From positions 1 to 44,272 of the forward strand of contig JACMOZ010000399.1 in assembly GCA_014377785.1 (NCBI GenBank): a stretch of DNA of 44,272 nt, given 5' to 3'. Positions 10,930 to 18,436 of the stretch are shown in pieces. The notes beneath the pieces are model-generated. The model saw nothing but the letters and a program-made list of their open reading frames with translations. It searched no databases and had not been told where the DNA came from. The stretch is from Aeromicrobium sp. GTDB taxonomy: Bacteria > Actinomycetota > Actinomycetes > Propionibacteriales > Nocardioidaceae. Made by a program: the position numbers and the translations under genes. Each line of letters begins with the position of its first letter. Position 1 is the stretch's first letter.

Positions 10930-11316
10930 AAGGTGTTGCCTCCAAAAGACTGCGGTTCTCGTCGGTATGAATCCTGCCACGTCTGAGCGACAGTTCGGTA
11001 GTGAGGTGAAGTCAGCGGCGGTTATTCACATTCGGGCTTGCAAGCCACTTCATCTGTTCTTTGTATATATATCTCTGTAGTAGTTGTAGTAGCCAGTGTG
11101 GATACCGTGGACAACCAGTATTTTCGCTGGCCACTCAGCGATTCTTGCGGTGGATAACGTGTGAGTCGTCAGAGGGTCAAACTACAGCCTTCTGTGAATA
11201 TCGTTGCGCTATTCACATTGGGTTCACACAGATTGTTGTTCTTTCCACGGCCCGTCCGATGTTTCCCACAGCTCCGTCCCCAGGTGTGGAGTGACACGGA
11301 GTTGAATTATTTGTTG
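10930..11316. other. oriC: Chromosomal replication origin (oriC)
   Basis: The 387-nt spacer between dnaN and dnaA has no gene. It holds DnaA-box-like 9-mers (consensus TTATCCACA): TTATTCACA 11022-11030 (+), GTATCCACA 11097-11105 (-), TTGTCCACG 11106-11114 (-), TTATCCACC 11149-11157 (-), ATATTCACA 11193-11201 (-), CTATTCACA 11209-11217 (+), TTTCCCACA 11262-11270 (+). All deviate by one or more bases, as is common in high-GC actinobacteria. An AT-rich run (ttgtatatatatctct) at 11061-11076 is the likely unwinding site. Strand bias of genes also diverges around this point. Confidence 0.93.
11061..11105 (+). promoter_or_regulatory. Basal origin-unwinding module (AT-rich run, DnaA-trios, DnaA box)
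   Basis: Reading 5' to 3': an AT-rich run (11061-11076), then five trinucleotides TAG TAG TTG TAG TAG (11078-11092), a 4-nt spacer CCAG, then the inverted DnaA box TGTGGATAC (11097-11105). Read 3' to 5' from the box this is GAT GAT GTT GAT GAT, matching the DnaA-trio pattern described in Bacillus subtilis, where DnaA spreads from the box onto one strand. A second adjoining box (11106-11114) sits behind the first. Confidence 0.75.
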
Positions 11317-12762
11317 TCAGGTTTGGCGCGCTTGTTGCTTGATGCGGTTGGTCAGTTCGGTGACTTGGTTGTAGACCGAGTGCTTTTCGGCCATGAGTTT
11401 GCGGATCTTTCGGTCCGCGTGCATAACCGTCGTATGGTCCCTGTTGCCGAACTCCTGGCCGATCTTCGGCAAAGACATGTCGGTGAGTTCGCGGCAGAGA
11501 TACATCGCGATCTGGCGGGCCAGCACGAGATTGCGACTGCGGTTGCTGCTGCACAAGTCGTCGATCGTCAACTCAGAATAGGCAGCGGTCTGGGCCATGA
11601 TGAGACCGACCGTGATGTCGGGTTCGCCGCCTTCGGCGACAAGATCCTTCAGAACGATCTGTGCCAATTGGAGGTCTACGGTCTGATTATTGAGGTTGGC
11701 AAATGCCGTAGCGCGGATGAGCGCACCTTCGAGCTCACGGATGTTGGTCTGCACTTTGCTGGCGATGAACTCGAGCACATCGGCCGGGGCCGTGAGTTTC
11801 TCGGTCATGGCCTTTTTGCGCAAGATGGCGATGCGGGTTTCGAGATCGGGCGGCAGCATCTCGGTCTGCAGTCCCCACTCGAAGCGGTTGCGGAGTCTTT
11901 CCTCGAGGGTCTTGAGGAGTTTGGGCGAGCGGTCGGACGTCATCACGATTTGCTTGTTTTCGTTGTGCAGCGCGTTGAAGGTGTGGAAGAACTCGGTCTG
12001 GGTCGACTCTTTACGTTCGAGGAACTGAATGTCGTCGACGAGGAGGACATCGATCTCGCGGTACTTACGTTTGAGCGCTGCCGTCCGGTTTTCGGTGATG
12101 GCGTTGATGACGTCGTTGGTGAACTCTTCGCTGTTTACGTAGCGCACTCGCGATGAGGGATAAAGGTTGAGGACGTAGTGGCCGATGGCGTGCAGCAAGT
12201 GGGTCTTGCCGAGTCCGGATTCGCCGTGGATGACGAGCGGGTTGTAAGCCTTGCCGGGAGCTTCGGCAACGGCGACGGCGGCGGCGTGGGCAAATCGATT
12301 GGATTGTCCGATAACGAAGTTCTCAAAGAGATAACGCGGATTGAGCCGTGCTTCGGCGATGCTCCCGCGCCTGGGAGTCACGCTTCCGCGTTTGACCGCC
12401 CAACTGGGAACGAACTCGTCCTCGTCGACGTCTTCGTCGTCGATATCCATCTCCGGTTCATTTGTCGACAAGTCGTCTTGTGTATTTGTCTCCAAAGGTA
12501 GAGAAGGGTCGACTGTGACGCCGAGCCGGATTTCTGTGCCAAACGTCTCACTGAGCGCTTGTTCGAGGCGAGTCCGGACTCGCGATTCGAGTTGGGTCCG
12601 GGTGAGGTCATCGGGTACAGCCACAATGAGCGTGCTGCCGTGCAGTGTCAGTGGACGGGCCGAATAGACCCACACCCTCATACCGGGCGAGAGGGAGTCG
12701 ACGGTGGTCTGCCAGGCCTTGTTGAGATCGATATCTGGGGCCGGATCCGTGCCGTCGCTCAT
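11317..12762 (-). CDS. dnaA: Chromosomal replication initiator protein DnaA
   Basis: This 481-residue AAA+ initiator binds DnaA boxes and melts oriC. Domain I occupies about 1-85. An acidic linker spans about 100-118. Walker A GESGLGKT is at 180-187, with Walker B LLVDDIQF further on. The C-terminal helix-turn-helix carries the DnaA signature around GNRDHTTVMHADRKI. The start ATG (12760-12762) has GGAGG 6 nt upstream; the preceding ATG is only 3 nt from it. The open frame continues to 13338, but that stretch is opposite rpmH and rnpA and is not coding for dnaA. DnaA boxes upstream suggest autoregulation. Confidence 0.98.
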   Translation of the reverse strand: MSDGTDPAPDIDLNKAWQTTVDSLSPGMRVWVYSARPLTLHGSTLIVAVPDDLTRTQLESRVRTRLEQALSETFGTEIRLGVTVDPSLPLETNTQDDLSTNEPEMDIDDEDVDEDEFVPSWAVKRGSVTPRRGSIAEARLNPRYLFENFVIGQSNRFAHAAAVAVAEAPGKAYNPLVIHGESGLGKTHLLHAIGHYVLNLYPSSRVRYVNSEEFTNDVINAITENRTAALKRKYREIDVLLVDDIQFLERKESTQTEFFHTFNALHNENKQIVMTSDRSPKLLKTLEERLRNRFEWGLQTEMLPPDLETRIAILRKKAMTEKLTAPADVLEFIASKVQTNIRELEGALIRATAFANLNNQTVDLQLAQIVLKDLVAEGGEPDITVGLIMAQTAAYSELTIDDLCSSNRSRNLVLARQIAMYLCRELTDMSLPKIGQEFGNRDHTTVMHADRKIRKLMAEKHSVYNQVTELTNRIKQQARQT

Positions 12763-12788
12763 CATTTGCCTCCAAGGCGTCCACATGG

Positions 12789-12899
12789 TTTTCCACACAC
12801 TGTGCATCCGGAGAGAGATTTCCCGAAACCTTGTGGAAAAGTCCACTACGGCGGTGACGCTAGCAGGCTTGAGGTTCGATCTACAAGTGAAATTCCACA
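12789..12899. promoter_or_regulatory. DnaA-box cluster in the dnaA-rpmH spacer
   Basis: The 339-nt gap (12763-13101) holds no gene. It contains TTTTCCACA (12789-12797), TGTGGAAAA (12832-12840, the exact reverse complement of the same 9-mer) and the weaker AATTCCACA (12891-12899). The inverted pair lies just upstream of dnaA and could mediate autoregulation or act as a second origin subregion. Further right, GCCCA (13023-13027) can pair with TGGGC (13044-13048). No convincing promoter could be assigned for rpmH. Confidence 0.55.
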
Positions 12900-13101
12900 G
12901 CTTGTCGATTGGCATCGGCGTGTCGGATGGACGAGGGGCTGCCGGTTGCCGTAGGTGTATCAGTTTGACCGGCGGGAACGTCCCCCGTACCGTTGGATTG
13001 TCGTCATCGACAACTGCCGTGTGCCCATAAATGTCATTGTCTGTGGGCGAGCGGTGGTCGTTGAAAGAACGGCGCATTTTTCTAGAACAGGAACCCAACT
13101 C

Positions 13102-13239
13102 GTGTCTAAACGTACTTACCAGCCCAACGTCCGTCGTCGCAGTAAAAAGCACGGCTTCCGTCTCCGTATGCGCACTCGTGCGGGCCGTTCCATTCTCGCT
13201 TCGCGCCGCCGTCGTGGCCGCGCGAAGCTTTCTGCCTGA
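13102..13239 (+). CDS. rpmH: 50S ribosomal protein bL34
   Basis: A 45-residue, very basic protein ([20 protein letters not shown] ... GRAKLSA) of the large ribosomal subunit, matching the family over its whole length. The start is GTG at 13102 with AGGAAC upstream. Divergent from dnaA across the DnaA-box spacer and first in the rpmH-rnpA-yidD-yidC-jag run. Confidence 0.97.
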   Translation: MSKRTYQPNVRRRSKKHGFRLRMRTRAGRSILASRRRRGRAKLSA

Positions 13240-13242
13240 GTT

Positions 13243-13578
13243 TTGCTCGCACGCGGGAATCGCATGCGCAACAGCCAGGATTTTCGACAGACAATCCGCT
13301 CTGGCAAGCGTTCGGCACGTCCGACGCTGGTTGCCCACGTGGTTCCTGGTGGTAGCGGTTACACCTCAGTCGGGTTCGTGGTGAGCAAGGCCGTGGGCCC
13401 GGCCGTGGTCCGCAATCGCGTCAAGCGACGGTTGCGTCACCTGATGCGTGATCGCATCGAGCGCTTGCCTCCGGGCTCGCGACTGGTGATTCGTGCGTTG
13501 CCCGAATCAGCTCGGCACTCGGCGTCCTCGCTGTGCCGCGATCTCGACGGGGCTCTGGCAAAATGTGGCGTGTTGTGA
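13243..13578 (+). CDS. rnpA: Ribonuclease P protein component
   Basis: A 111-residue basic protein that binds RNase P RNA and aids maturation of tRNA 5' ends. It has the RNR motif region [18 protein letters not shown] at about residues 45-64, the family signature, and an N-terminal aromatic/basic segment. The start TTG at 13243 gives [10 protein letters not shown], which matches the usual N-terminus; the next ATG (13264) would cut it short. It lies 3 nt after rpmH. Confidence 0.95.
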   Translation: MLARGNRMRNSQDFRQTIRSGKRSARPTLVAHVVPGGSGYTSVGFVVSKAVGPAVVRNRVKRRLRHLMRDRIERLPPGSRLVIRALPESARHSASSLCRDLDGALAKCGVL

Positions 13579-13838
13579 AGCTGAATCCGTTGAAATGGGC
13601 CCTGATCTGGCTGCTCAAAGGTTATCGCTTCGCGATCAGCCCGCTTTACGGTCAGGTGTGCAAGTATCACCCGACGTGCTCGGCGTACGCGCTCCAAGCC
13701 GTGGAAACTCACGGTGCAATTCGAGGTTCTTGGCTGGCAGTCAGGCGTCTCGTACGCTGTCATCCCTGGAGTTCAGGCGGATACGATCCGGTGCCTGAGG
13801 CTCCGACACATAGAGGAGAACAATGTTCGGCTTCCTAG
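13563..13838 (+). CDS. yidD: Membrane protein insertion efficiency factor YidD
   Basis: A 91-residue protein with an N-terminal amphipathic or hydrophobic helix ([20 protein letters not shown]) and the family core [11 protein letters not shown] and [12 protein letters not shown]. YidD aids insertion of inner-membrane proteins by YidC. Two starts are plausible: ATG 13563 (16-nt overlap with rnpA) or GTG 13575, which overlaps the rnpA stop as GTGA. The 3' end overlaps the start of yidC by 16 nt. Confidence 0.92.
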   Translation: MWRVVKLNPLKWALIWLLKGYRFAISPLYGQVCKYHPTCSAYALQAVETHGAIRGSWLAVRRLVRCHPWSSGGYDPVPEAPTHRGEQCSAS

Positions 13839-14857
13839 GCGATATTGGATCGGCGATCATGACGCCGCTCTATTACGCCGTTTCCGCGGTGCTGGTCGCG
13901 TGGCACTGGGTCTTCTCCCAAGTCCCGGGCCTGAGCTCAGGCTGGACGTGGGCGTTTTCTATCGTCGGCCTCACCGTAACCATCCGTACGCTTCTGATTC
14001 CGCTGTTCGTGAAGCAGATCAAGTCGAGCCGCAACATGCAGCTCCTGCAGCCCAAGATCAAGGAGTTGCAGAAGAAATACGGGCACGACCGCGAGCGCCT
14101 GACCCAGGAGCAGATGAAGCTCTGGAAGGACACGGGCACGAACCCCTTTGCTTCCTGCATGCCGTTGATCCTGCAGATGCCGGTCTTCTTTGCCTTGTTC
14201 CGCACGATCGACCAGGCCGCTAACAAGGGTGGCGACGGTGCCAAGGGCTTTCTTTCGTTCGCGCAGGCCGAATCTCTGCAAAATGCCACGCTGCTAGGTG
14301 CACGCATTGCCGATACGTTCCTCAAAAGCGACAATGTCGAGACTAAGATCCTCACGATGGCTCTTGTCGTCGTCATGTGCATCACGCAGTTCTTGACGCA
14401 GCGCCAACTCATGGCCAAGAACATGCCGGCCGACGCGATGTCTGGCCCTTACGCGCAGCAGCAGAAGATGCTGCTCTACGTCCTCCCCGTCGTGTTCGCC
14501 GTCGGGGGCGTCGCGTTCCCACTTGGCGTCCTTATCTACTGGACCACCTCGAACGCCTGGACCATGGGCCAGCAGTTCTATGTCATCCGCAACAACCCTG
14601 CACCGGGCACGCCGGCGTTCAAGGCCAAGCAAGAGCGTGACACTAAGCACGGCAAGACGGCGGCTGAGGATCCCTTGAAGGAGATCGAGGAGGAAGCGCC
14701 CAAGCCGCCTCCGCGCCAGCAGCCCAAGAATCAGCCCCGCAGCCAACGCAAAAAGCCACCCAGCACGTCGCCGCAAGGCAAGAAGCGGCCTCCAGTCAAG
14801 CGCAGCCCAAGCGATCCCATTGACCCCAACGACCCCAAGAAGGGTGGCAACACGTGA
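13823..14857 (+). CDS. yidC: Membrane protein insertase YidC (Oxa1 family)
   Basis: A 344-residue insertase of the short Gram-positive type. The N-terminal segment ([20 protein letters not shown]) is hydrophobic. The conserved Oxa1 core has the hydrophilic-groove Arg in [10 protein letters not shown], then [13 protein letters not shown], and further helices near [14 protein letters not shown]. The C-terminal ~70 residues are basic and Pro-rich ([17 protein letters not shown]), suiting ribosome or lipid contact. AGGAG lies 5 nt before the ATG. It overlaps yidD (16 nt) and jag (GTGA). Confidence 0.96.
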   Translation: MFGFLGDIGSAIMTPLYYAVSAVLVAWHWVFSQVPGLSSGWTWAFSIVGLTVTIRTLLIPLFVKQIKSSRNMQLLQPKIKELQKKYGHDRERLTQEQMKLWKDTGTNPFASCMPLILQMPVFFALFRTIDQAANKGGDGAKGFLSFAQAESLQNATLLGARIADTFLKSDNVETKILTMALVVVMCITQFLTQRQLMAKNMPADAMSGPYAQQQKMLLYVLPVVFAVGGVAFPLGVLIYWTTSNAWTMGQQFYVIRNNPAPGTPAFKAKQERDTKHGKTAAEDPLKEIEEEAPKPPPRQQPKNQPRSQRKKPPSTSPQGKKRPPVKRSPSDPIDPNDPKKGGNT

Positions 14858-15330
14858 GCTCCGAGGCAGACAAACTGGAACACGAAGGCGATATCGCCGC
14901 CGATTTCCTAGAAGGATTGCTCGATATCGCAGATTTTGATGGCGATATCGATATGGACGTGGACGGCGACCGAGCCGCAGTTTCGATCGTCGGCGGCAAC
15001 CTTTCTGATCTGGTCGGCCGCGGTGGCGAGGTGCTCGATGCACTTCAGGAACTGACTCGGCTGGCGGTCTACCGGGAGACCGGTGAGCGCAGCCGGCTGA
15101 TGCTTGATGTCGCAGGTTACCGCGCTGGTCGTAAGGCCGAGCTTATAGAAATTGCCGATGAAGCGATAGCGCAGCTCAACACTGACGGCGAGCCGGTCAA
15201 GCTCGATCCGATGTCTCCGTTCGAGCGCAAGGTGGTTCACGACGCGATCGCTGCCGCCGGGCTGAATAGTGAGTCCGAAGGTTCTGAGCCGCGGCGCTTT
15301 GTCGTGGTGCTTCCCGCCACAAACGAGTGA
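14854..15330 (+). CDS. jag: Jag/KhpB-like KH-R3H RNA-binding protein
   Basis: A 158-residue protein with an acidic N-terminal stretch (DFDGDIDMDVDGD), a KH-like middle domain whose loop reads NLSDLVGRGGEVLDALQ, and a C-terminal R3H domain. In R3H the Arg and His are spaced R-K-V-V-H in FERKVVHDAIAAAGL, followed by SEGSEPRRFVVV. Homologues bind RNA and affect cell envelope and division. It lacks the N-terminal Jag-N domain of Bacillus and Streptococcus forms, as is usual for actinobacteria. The GTG at 14854 overlaps the yidC stop by 4 nt. Confidence 0.9.
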   Translation: MSSEADKLEHEGDIAADFLEGLLDIADFDGDIDMDVDGDRAAVSIVGGNLSDLVGRGGEVLDALQELTRLAVYRETGERSRLMLDVAGYRAGRKAELIEIADEAIAQLNTDGEPVKLDPMSPFERKVVHDAIAAAGLNSESEGSEPRRFVVVLPATNE

Positions 15331-15334
15331 CAGT

Positions 15335-15955
15335 GTGAATGTTTCACGTGAAACACCTCCTCCGCAGCAAGCGGTGGAGGTGTTTTCTTTGTCATTGTCG
15401 CTGATTTGTTCCTATGTGAAGTTGCTGTCGACGGCCGGAGTTGAACGTGGGCTCATCGGTCCACGGGAAGTCCCGCGTATTTGGGAGCGGCACATACTCA
15501 ATTCTGCGGCGGTGCTGCCTCGCGTTCCTGCGGGCTCTACTGTCGCCGATGTCGGGTCAGGAGCGGGCTTGCCCGGGCTCGTCTGGGCTATCGCTCGCCC
15601 GGACCTTTCGGTGACCCTGATTGAGCCGTTGCTGCGGCGAACTGTGTTCCTTGAGGAGACCGGCGTCGAACTGGGTTTGGGCAACGTACGAGTTGTTCGT
15701 GCCCGCGCCGATGCGGTCCGTGAAGAGTTCGACGTAGTGACGGCGAGAGCTGTCGCTCCACTGGAGAAATTGGGACGCTGGTGCATGCCGCTGGTTCGTC
15801 CTGGGGGTGTTCTGCTCGCCTTGAAAGGTCAAACCGCGCAGGAAGAAGTGGCTGCAGCCACCGGGATACTCACCAAACTCGGCGCGACTACTATCGTGGT
15901 CAACACGTACGGGAATCTCGAGATTCCGACGACGGTCGTGGAGGTAACAAAATGA
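15335..15955 (+). CDS. rsmG: 16S rRNA (guanine527-N7)-methyltransferase RsmG
   Basis: A 206-residue SAM-dependent methyltransferase acting on 16S rRNA G527. The Rossmann motif DVGSGAGLPGL lies at about 73-83 and the family segment GVERGLIGPREVPRIWERHI precedes it. ARAVAPLEKL is near 140. The start chosen is GTG 15335, giving VNVSRETPPP: the VSRET is encoded by parS, a feature seen in actinobacterial relatives. A terminator-like hairpin (15351-15390) lies within the first 20 codons, so a later start cannot be excluded, although family alignment needs the helix from about AVEVF onward. The stop overlaps a small ORF as ATGA. Confidence 0.92.
   Translation: MNVSRETPPPQQAVEVFSLSLSLICSYVKLLSTAGVERGLIGPREVPRIWERHILNSAAVLPRVPAGSTVADVGSGAGLPGLVWAIARPDLSVTLIEPLLRRTVFLEETGVELGLGNVRVVRARADAVREEFDVVTARAVAPLEKLGRWCMPLVRPGGVLLALKGQTAQEEVAAATGILTKLGATTIVVNTYGNLEIPTTVVEVTK
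15340..15355. promoter_or_regulatory. parS: parS site 1 (perfect palindrome)
   Basis: TGTTTCACGTGAAACA is an exact match to the 16-bp ParB-binding parS consensus. It lies inside the first codons of rsmG, about 0.7 kb from parA and 4 kb from oriC. ParB loads here as a CTP-dependent clamp for origin segregation. Confidence 0.97.
15351..15390 (+). terminator. Terminator-like hairpin overlapping parS and the rsmG start
   Basis: AAACACCTCC (15351-15360) pairs fully with GGAGGTGTTT (15376-15385). After one T-T mismatch, CCGC pairs with GCGG around loop AGCAA, and a U-rich tail TTTTCTTT follows. This is the form of an intrinsic terminator, 20 nt after the jag stop. Its bases also encode rsmG residues about 6-17 if the GTG at 15335 is used. 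It may end most transcripts of the rpmH-jag group or act as an attenuator. Confidence 0.65.
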
Positions 15956-16095
15956 TTGTTGTGGAGGGGCTGGGCTGGCCTGTCGCAGCACAGTATTCGC
16001 CGGAGCCGGTGGGTTGGAAAGAAGATGTTTCACGTGAAACGAAGGGCGAAACTGTGACCGACGGAGCAGTACAAGACAGCGATGCCCGTGAGTGA
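15952..16095 (+). CDS. 47-codon ORF between rsmG and parA, carrying parS 2
   Basis: The ATG at 15952 overlaps the rsmG stop (ATGA) and the frame runs 47 codons to TGA 16093-16095, overlapping the 5' end of parA. It has no recognised domain; the product starts MIVVEGLGWPVAAQYSPEPV, contains DVSRET encoded by parS, and ends acidic ([11 protein letters not shown]). There is no clear Shine-Dalgarno, so any translation would depend on coupling to rsmG. It could be a real small protein, a coupling leader for parA, or chance. No homology can be claimed. Confidence 0.35.
   Translation: MIVVEGLGWPVAAQYSPEPVGWKEDVSRETKGETVTDGAVQDSDARE
16026..16041. promoter_or_regulatory. parS: parS site 2
   Basis: TGTTTCACGTGAAACG matches the parS 14-bp core exactly and 15 of 16 consensus bases. 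It lies 41 nt before the parA start codon, so ParB bound here could also repress or modulate parAB. Confidence 0.95.
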
Positions 16096-17065
16096 TGGCT
16101 TCGGTCCTTCGCCGGCTGCATCGTATCGTGGCGATCGCAGCGTGAGTTTTGGCTTCGATAGGGAAACACCGTTGGCGACGGAGGCGCAAGAACATGTGTC
16201 GCAGGCTCTACGAGTGCAGGCTGCGACTCAGTTCGCCAAGCCGGCCGAAACCAGAGTCTTCGTGGTGGCCAACCAAAAAGGCGGAGTCGGCAAAACCACG
16301 ACGACGGTCAACATCGCCGCCGCTTTCGCTTCGCGAGGACTCAGGGTTCTCGTTGTCGATCTCGATCCACAAGGAAACGCGTCGACCGCGCTCAACATTG
16401 AACATACCGAAGGCACCCCGGGCGTTTATGAGGCCATCGTGGAAGGACGCGATCTCGATGGACTCGTTCGAGACTGCCCCGACATCCCCGGATTGTCAGT
16501 TTTGCCCGCCTCCATCGACCTCGCTGGCGCCGAAATCGAACTCGTCTCCCTTGTGGCACGTGAAACCCGACTGGACAAAGCACTCCAGAAGCACCTGGCC
16601 AGGCTGGAGAACGCTGGCCAGCGTGTCGACTACGTCTTGATTGACTGCCCGCCTTCACTCGGCCTCCTGACGATCAACGCCATGGTCGCCGGCCGCGAAG
16701 TCCTGATCCCGATCCAGTGCGAGTACTACGCGCTTGAGGGTCTCGGCCAACTCGTCCGCAGCATCGAGCTCATACGTGCGCACTTGAATCCGCAGCTGGC
16801 CATCAGCACCATCCTGCTCACGATGTACGACGCGCGGACAAAACTCTCCGCGGGAGTCGCCGAGAATGTCAGAAAACACTTCTCTGAAACGGTCTTGAAG
16901 ACAGCGATCCCGCGTTCCGTAAGAATCTCGGAGGCGCCCAGTTATCGACAGACCGTACTGACCTACGACGGTGGGTCTTCGGGGGCCTTGTCTTATCTGG
17001 AGGCAGCTCGTGAAATCACCGAGTGCGCAACTCAGAAGAAAACATTGAAGGAGATGCAGTCATGA
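16082..17065 (+). CDS. parA: Chromosome partitioning ATPase ParA (Soj)
   Basis: A 327-residue ParA/MinD-type Walker ATPase moving ParB-parS complexes. The deviant Walker [15 protein letters not shown] is at about 64-77, Walker A' [11 protein letters not shown] near 95-105, and Walker [12 protein letters not shown] near 185. An N-terminal extension of about 55 residues (polar, with FDRETPL) precedes the ATPase fold. The start is uncertain: ATG 16082, GTG 16088 and GTG 16142 are all possible and none has a strong Shine-Dalgarno. The 3' end overlaps parB as ATGA. Confidence 0.94.
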   Translation: MPVSDGFGPSPAASYRGDRSVSFGFDRETPLATEAQEHVSQALRVQAATQFAKPAETRVFVVANQKGGVGKTTTTVNIAAAFASRGLRVLVVDLDPQGNASTALNIEHTEGTPGVYEAIVEGRDLDGLVRDCPDIPGLSVLPASIDLAGAEIELVSLVARETRLDKALQKHLARLENAGQRVDYVLIDCPPSLGLLTINAMVAGREVLIPIQCEYYALEGLGQLVRSIELIRAHLNPQLAISTILLTMYDARTKLSAGVAENVRKHFSETVLKTAIPRSVRISEAPSYRQTVLTYDGGSSGALSYLEAAREITECATQKKTLKEMQS

Positions 17066-17952
17066 GTGCACGCCGGGGTCTGGGTCGAGGGCTCGAAGCG
17101 CTCATCCCCTCCACGCCCGCCGAAGCCCGGGCATCTGGTCTCCAGGAAGTGTCTGGTGCCCGCTTCGCAGAACTGCCCTACAGCCAGATTGTCCCCAACC
17201 CGCGTCAGCCGCGCCAGATCTTCGATGAAGACGATATGGCCGAACTCGTACATTCGATCAAGGAAGTCGGGCTCCTCCAACCGATCATTGTCCGCGAAGT
17301 TGCCCGGGACCGCTATGAGTTGATAATGGGCGAGCGTCGGTGGCGTGCCAGCCAGAAGGCCGGCCTCGACACGATCGGTGCGATTATCCGGGACACCTCC
17401 GATGAGGACCTGCTTCGCGACGCTCTGCTGGAAAACCTGCACCGGTCAAACCTCAACCCGCTGGAAGAGGCTTCGGCTTATCAACAACTTCTCGAGGACT
17501 TCGGCTGCACGCACGAGGAACTGGCCGAGCGGATCGGGCGCTCGCGCCCACAGATCAGCAACACACTGAGGTTGCTCAAACTGACTCCGGCCGTCCAGCG
17601 TCGCGTCGCTGCCGGCGTCTTGTCTGCCGGTCATGCGCGTGCCCTCGTTTCCATAACCAATCCGGAGATTCAGGACCGATTGGCAACGCGGGTGGTGGCC
17701 GAAGGGCTTTCGGTTCGCGCTCTGGAAGAAATCGTGACTGTGGGTCCGGACAAGGCTTCGAGTGCGGCCAGGCGGAACTCACCGACGATCTCCGCACCGC
17801 GATTGGCGGACCTGGCGGCTCGTCTCTCGGAGCGATTCGAGACCCGGGTGAAGGTCGACCTCGGCCGGTCGAAAGGCAAGGTGACGGTTGAATTCGCGAC
17901 GCTCGAGGACCTCGAGCGCATCGTCCAGGTCATGGATCCCCGAAACGCCTAA
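17062..17952 (+). CDS. parB: Chromosome partitioning protein ParB
   Basis: A 296-residue protein starting [17 protein letters not shown], the typical ParA-stimulating N-terminus. The CTP-binding ParB/Srx domain contains PNPRQPR and GERRWRAS. The parS-binding helix-turn-helix region is around [19 protein letters not shown]. The C-terminal dimerisation domain ends [17 protein letters not shown] lies 8 nt before the ATG, which overlaps the parA stop. Together with the two parS sites the full segregation system is present. Confidence 0.96.
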   Translation: MSARRGLGRGLEALIPSTPAEARASGLQEVSGARFAELPYSQIVPNPRQPRQIFDEDDMAELVHSIKEVGLLQPIIVREVARDRYELIMGERRWRASQKAGLDTIGAIIRDTSDEDLLRDALLENLHRSNLNPLEEASAYQQLLEDFGCTHEELAERIGRSRPQISNTLRLLKLTPAVQRRVAAGVLSAGHARALVSITNPEIQDRLATRVVAEGLSVRALEEIVTVGPDKASSAARRNSPTISAPRLADLAARLSERFETRVKVDLGRSKGKVTVEFATLEDLERIVQVMDPRNA

Positions 17953-17969
17953 ACGCTGGCGGAAACAAA

Positions 17970-18009
17970 AAGAGACATGTCGACAAATAACTTTGTCGAC
18001 ATGTCTCTT
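17970..18009. terminator. 18-bp perfect hairpin between convergent parB and trxA
   Basis: AAGAGACATGTCGACAAA (17970-17987) is exactly mirrored at 17992-18009 around the tetraloop TAAC. On the minus strand the stem is followed by TTTTTGTTT, the classic U-tract, so it terminates trxBA. In the plus direction it likely also ends parAB, without a good U-tract. Confidence 0.92.
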
Positions 18010-18036
18010 CAGCTGTTGTGGTCGGGCGTCTTCGGT

Positions 18037-18360
18037 TCAGGCAAATTCAGACAGGTCGTTGAGGATGGCCGACTTCGGCCGCACGCCCACGATCGACTTG
18101 ACGACTTCGCCGCCCACGTACAGGTTCATCGTCGGCAAGCCGGTGACGCGATACTTGGCGGGGGTCAAGGGGTTGGCGTCAGCATCCATCTTGAGGATGG
18201 TGAGCTTTTCGCCCTTTTCCGTGGCTATCTCTTCGAGGATTGGTGCGAGCTGGCGGCACGGGCCGCACCAACTGGCCCAAAAATCGACGAGCACGGGGCC
18301 TTCGGCACCGAGTACCAAGTCGGCGAAGTCGTCATCGGTTACTGCTGCAATGTTTCCCAC
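18037..18360 (-). CDS. trxA: Thioredoxin
   Basis: A 107-residue thioredoxin fold reducing protein disulfides in the cytosol. The active site W-C-G-P-C has Cys32 and Cys35 (FWASWCGPCRQLAPIL), and the cis-Pro lies in TGLPTMNLY. The start is GTG at 18360 with AAAGGAG 8 nt upstream. It lies 76 nt downstream of trxB on the same strand, forming a trxB-trxA pair that recycles with NADPH. Confidence 0.97.
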   Translation of the reverse strand: MGNIAAVTDDDFADLVLGAEGPVLVDFWASWCGPCRQLAPILEEIATEKGEKLTILKMDADANPLTPAKYRVTGLPTMNLYVGGEVVKSIVGVRPKSAILNDLSEFA

Positions 18361-18436
18361 AGGTTTACTCCTTTAGATCTCTTGACTGATTCAACAAAGA
18401 TGGTGATGGATTGATTCCGCGCTACGCGCCGACCAC

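Noticed and set aside
13021-13101. Promoter for rpmH
   Set aside because: TTGAAA (13061) and several AT-rich hexamers exist but no pair has acceptable spacing, so no site is called.
12763-13338. Long in-frame extension of dnaA (191 codons)
   Set aside because: It is antisense to rpmH and rnpA, lacks DnaA family features, and a good ribosome site with family-matching start exists at 12762.
14294-15043. 249-codon open frame opposite yidC and jag
   Set aside because: Arg-rich antisense shadow; the plus-strand genes are unambiguous.
16552-16567. Degenerate third parS inside parA (TGTGGCACGTGAAACC)
   Set aside because: Three mismatches, two in the conserved core, so ParB binding is doubtful; it encodes VARET in ParA.
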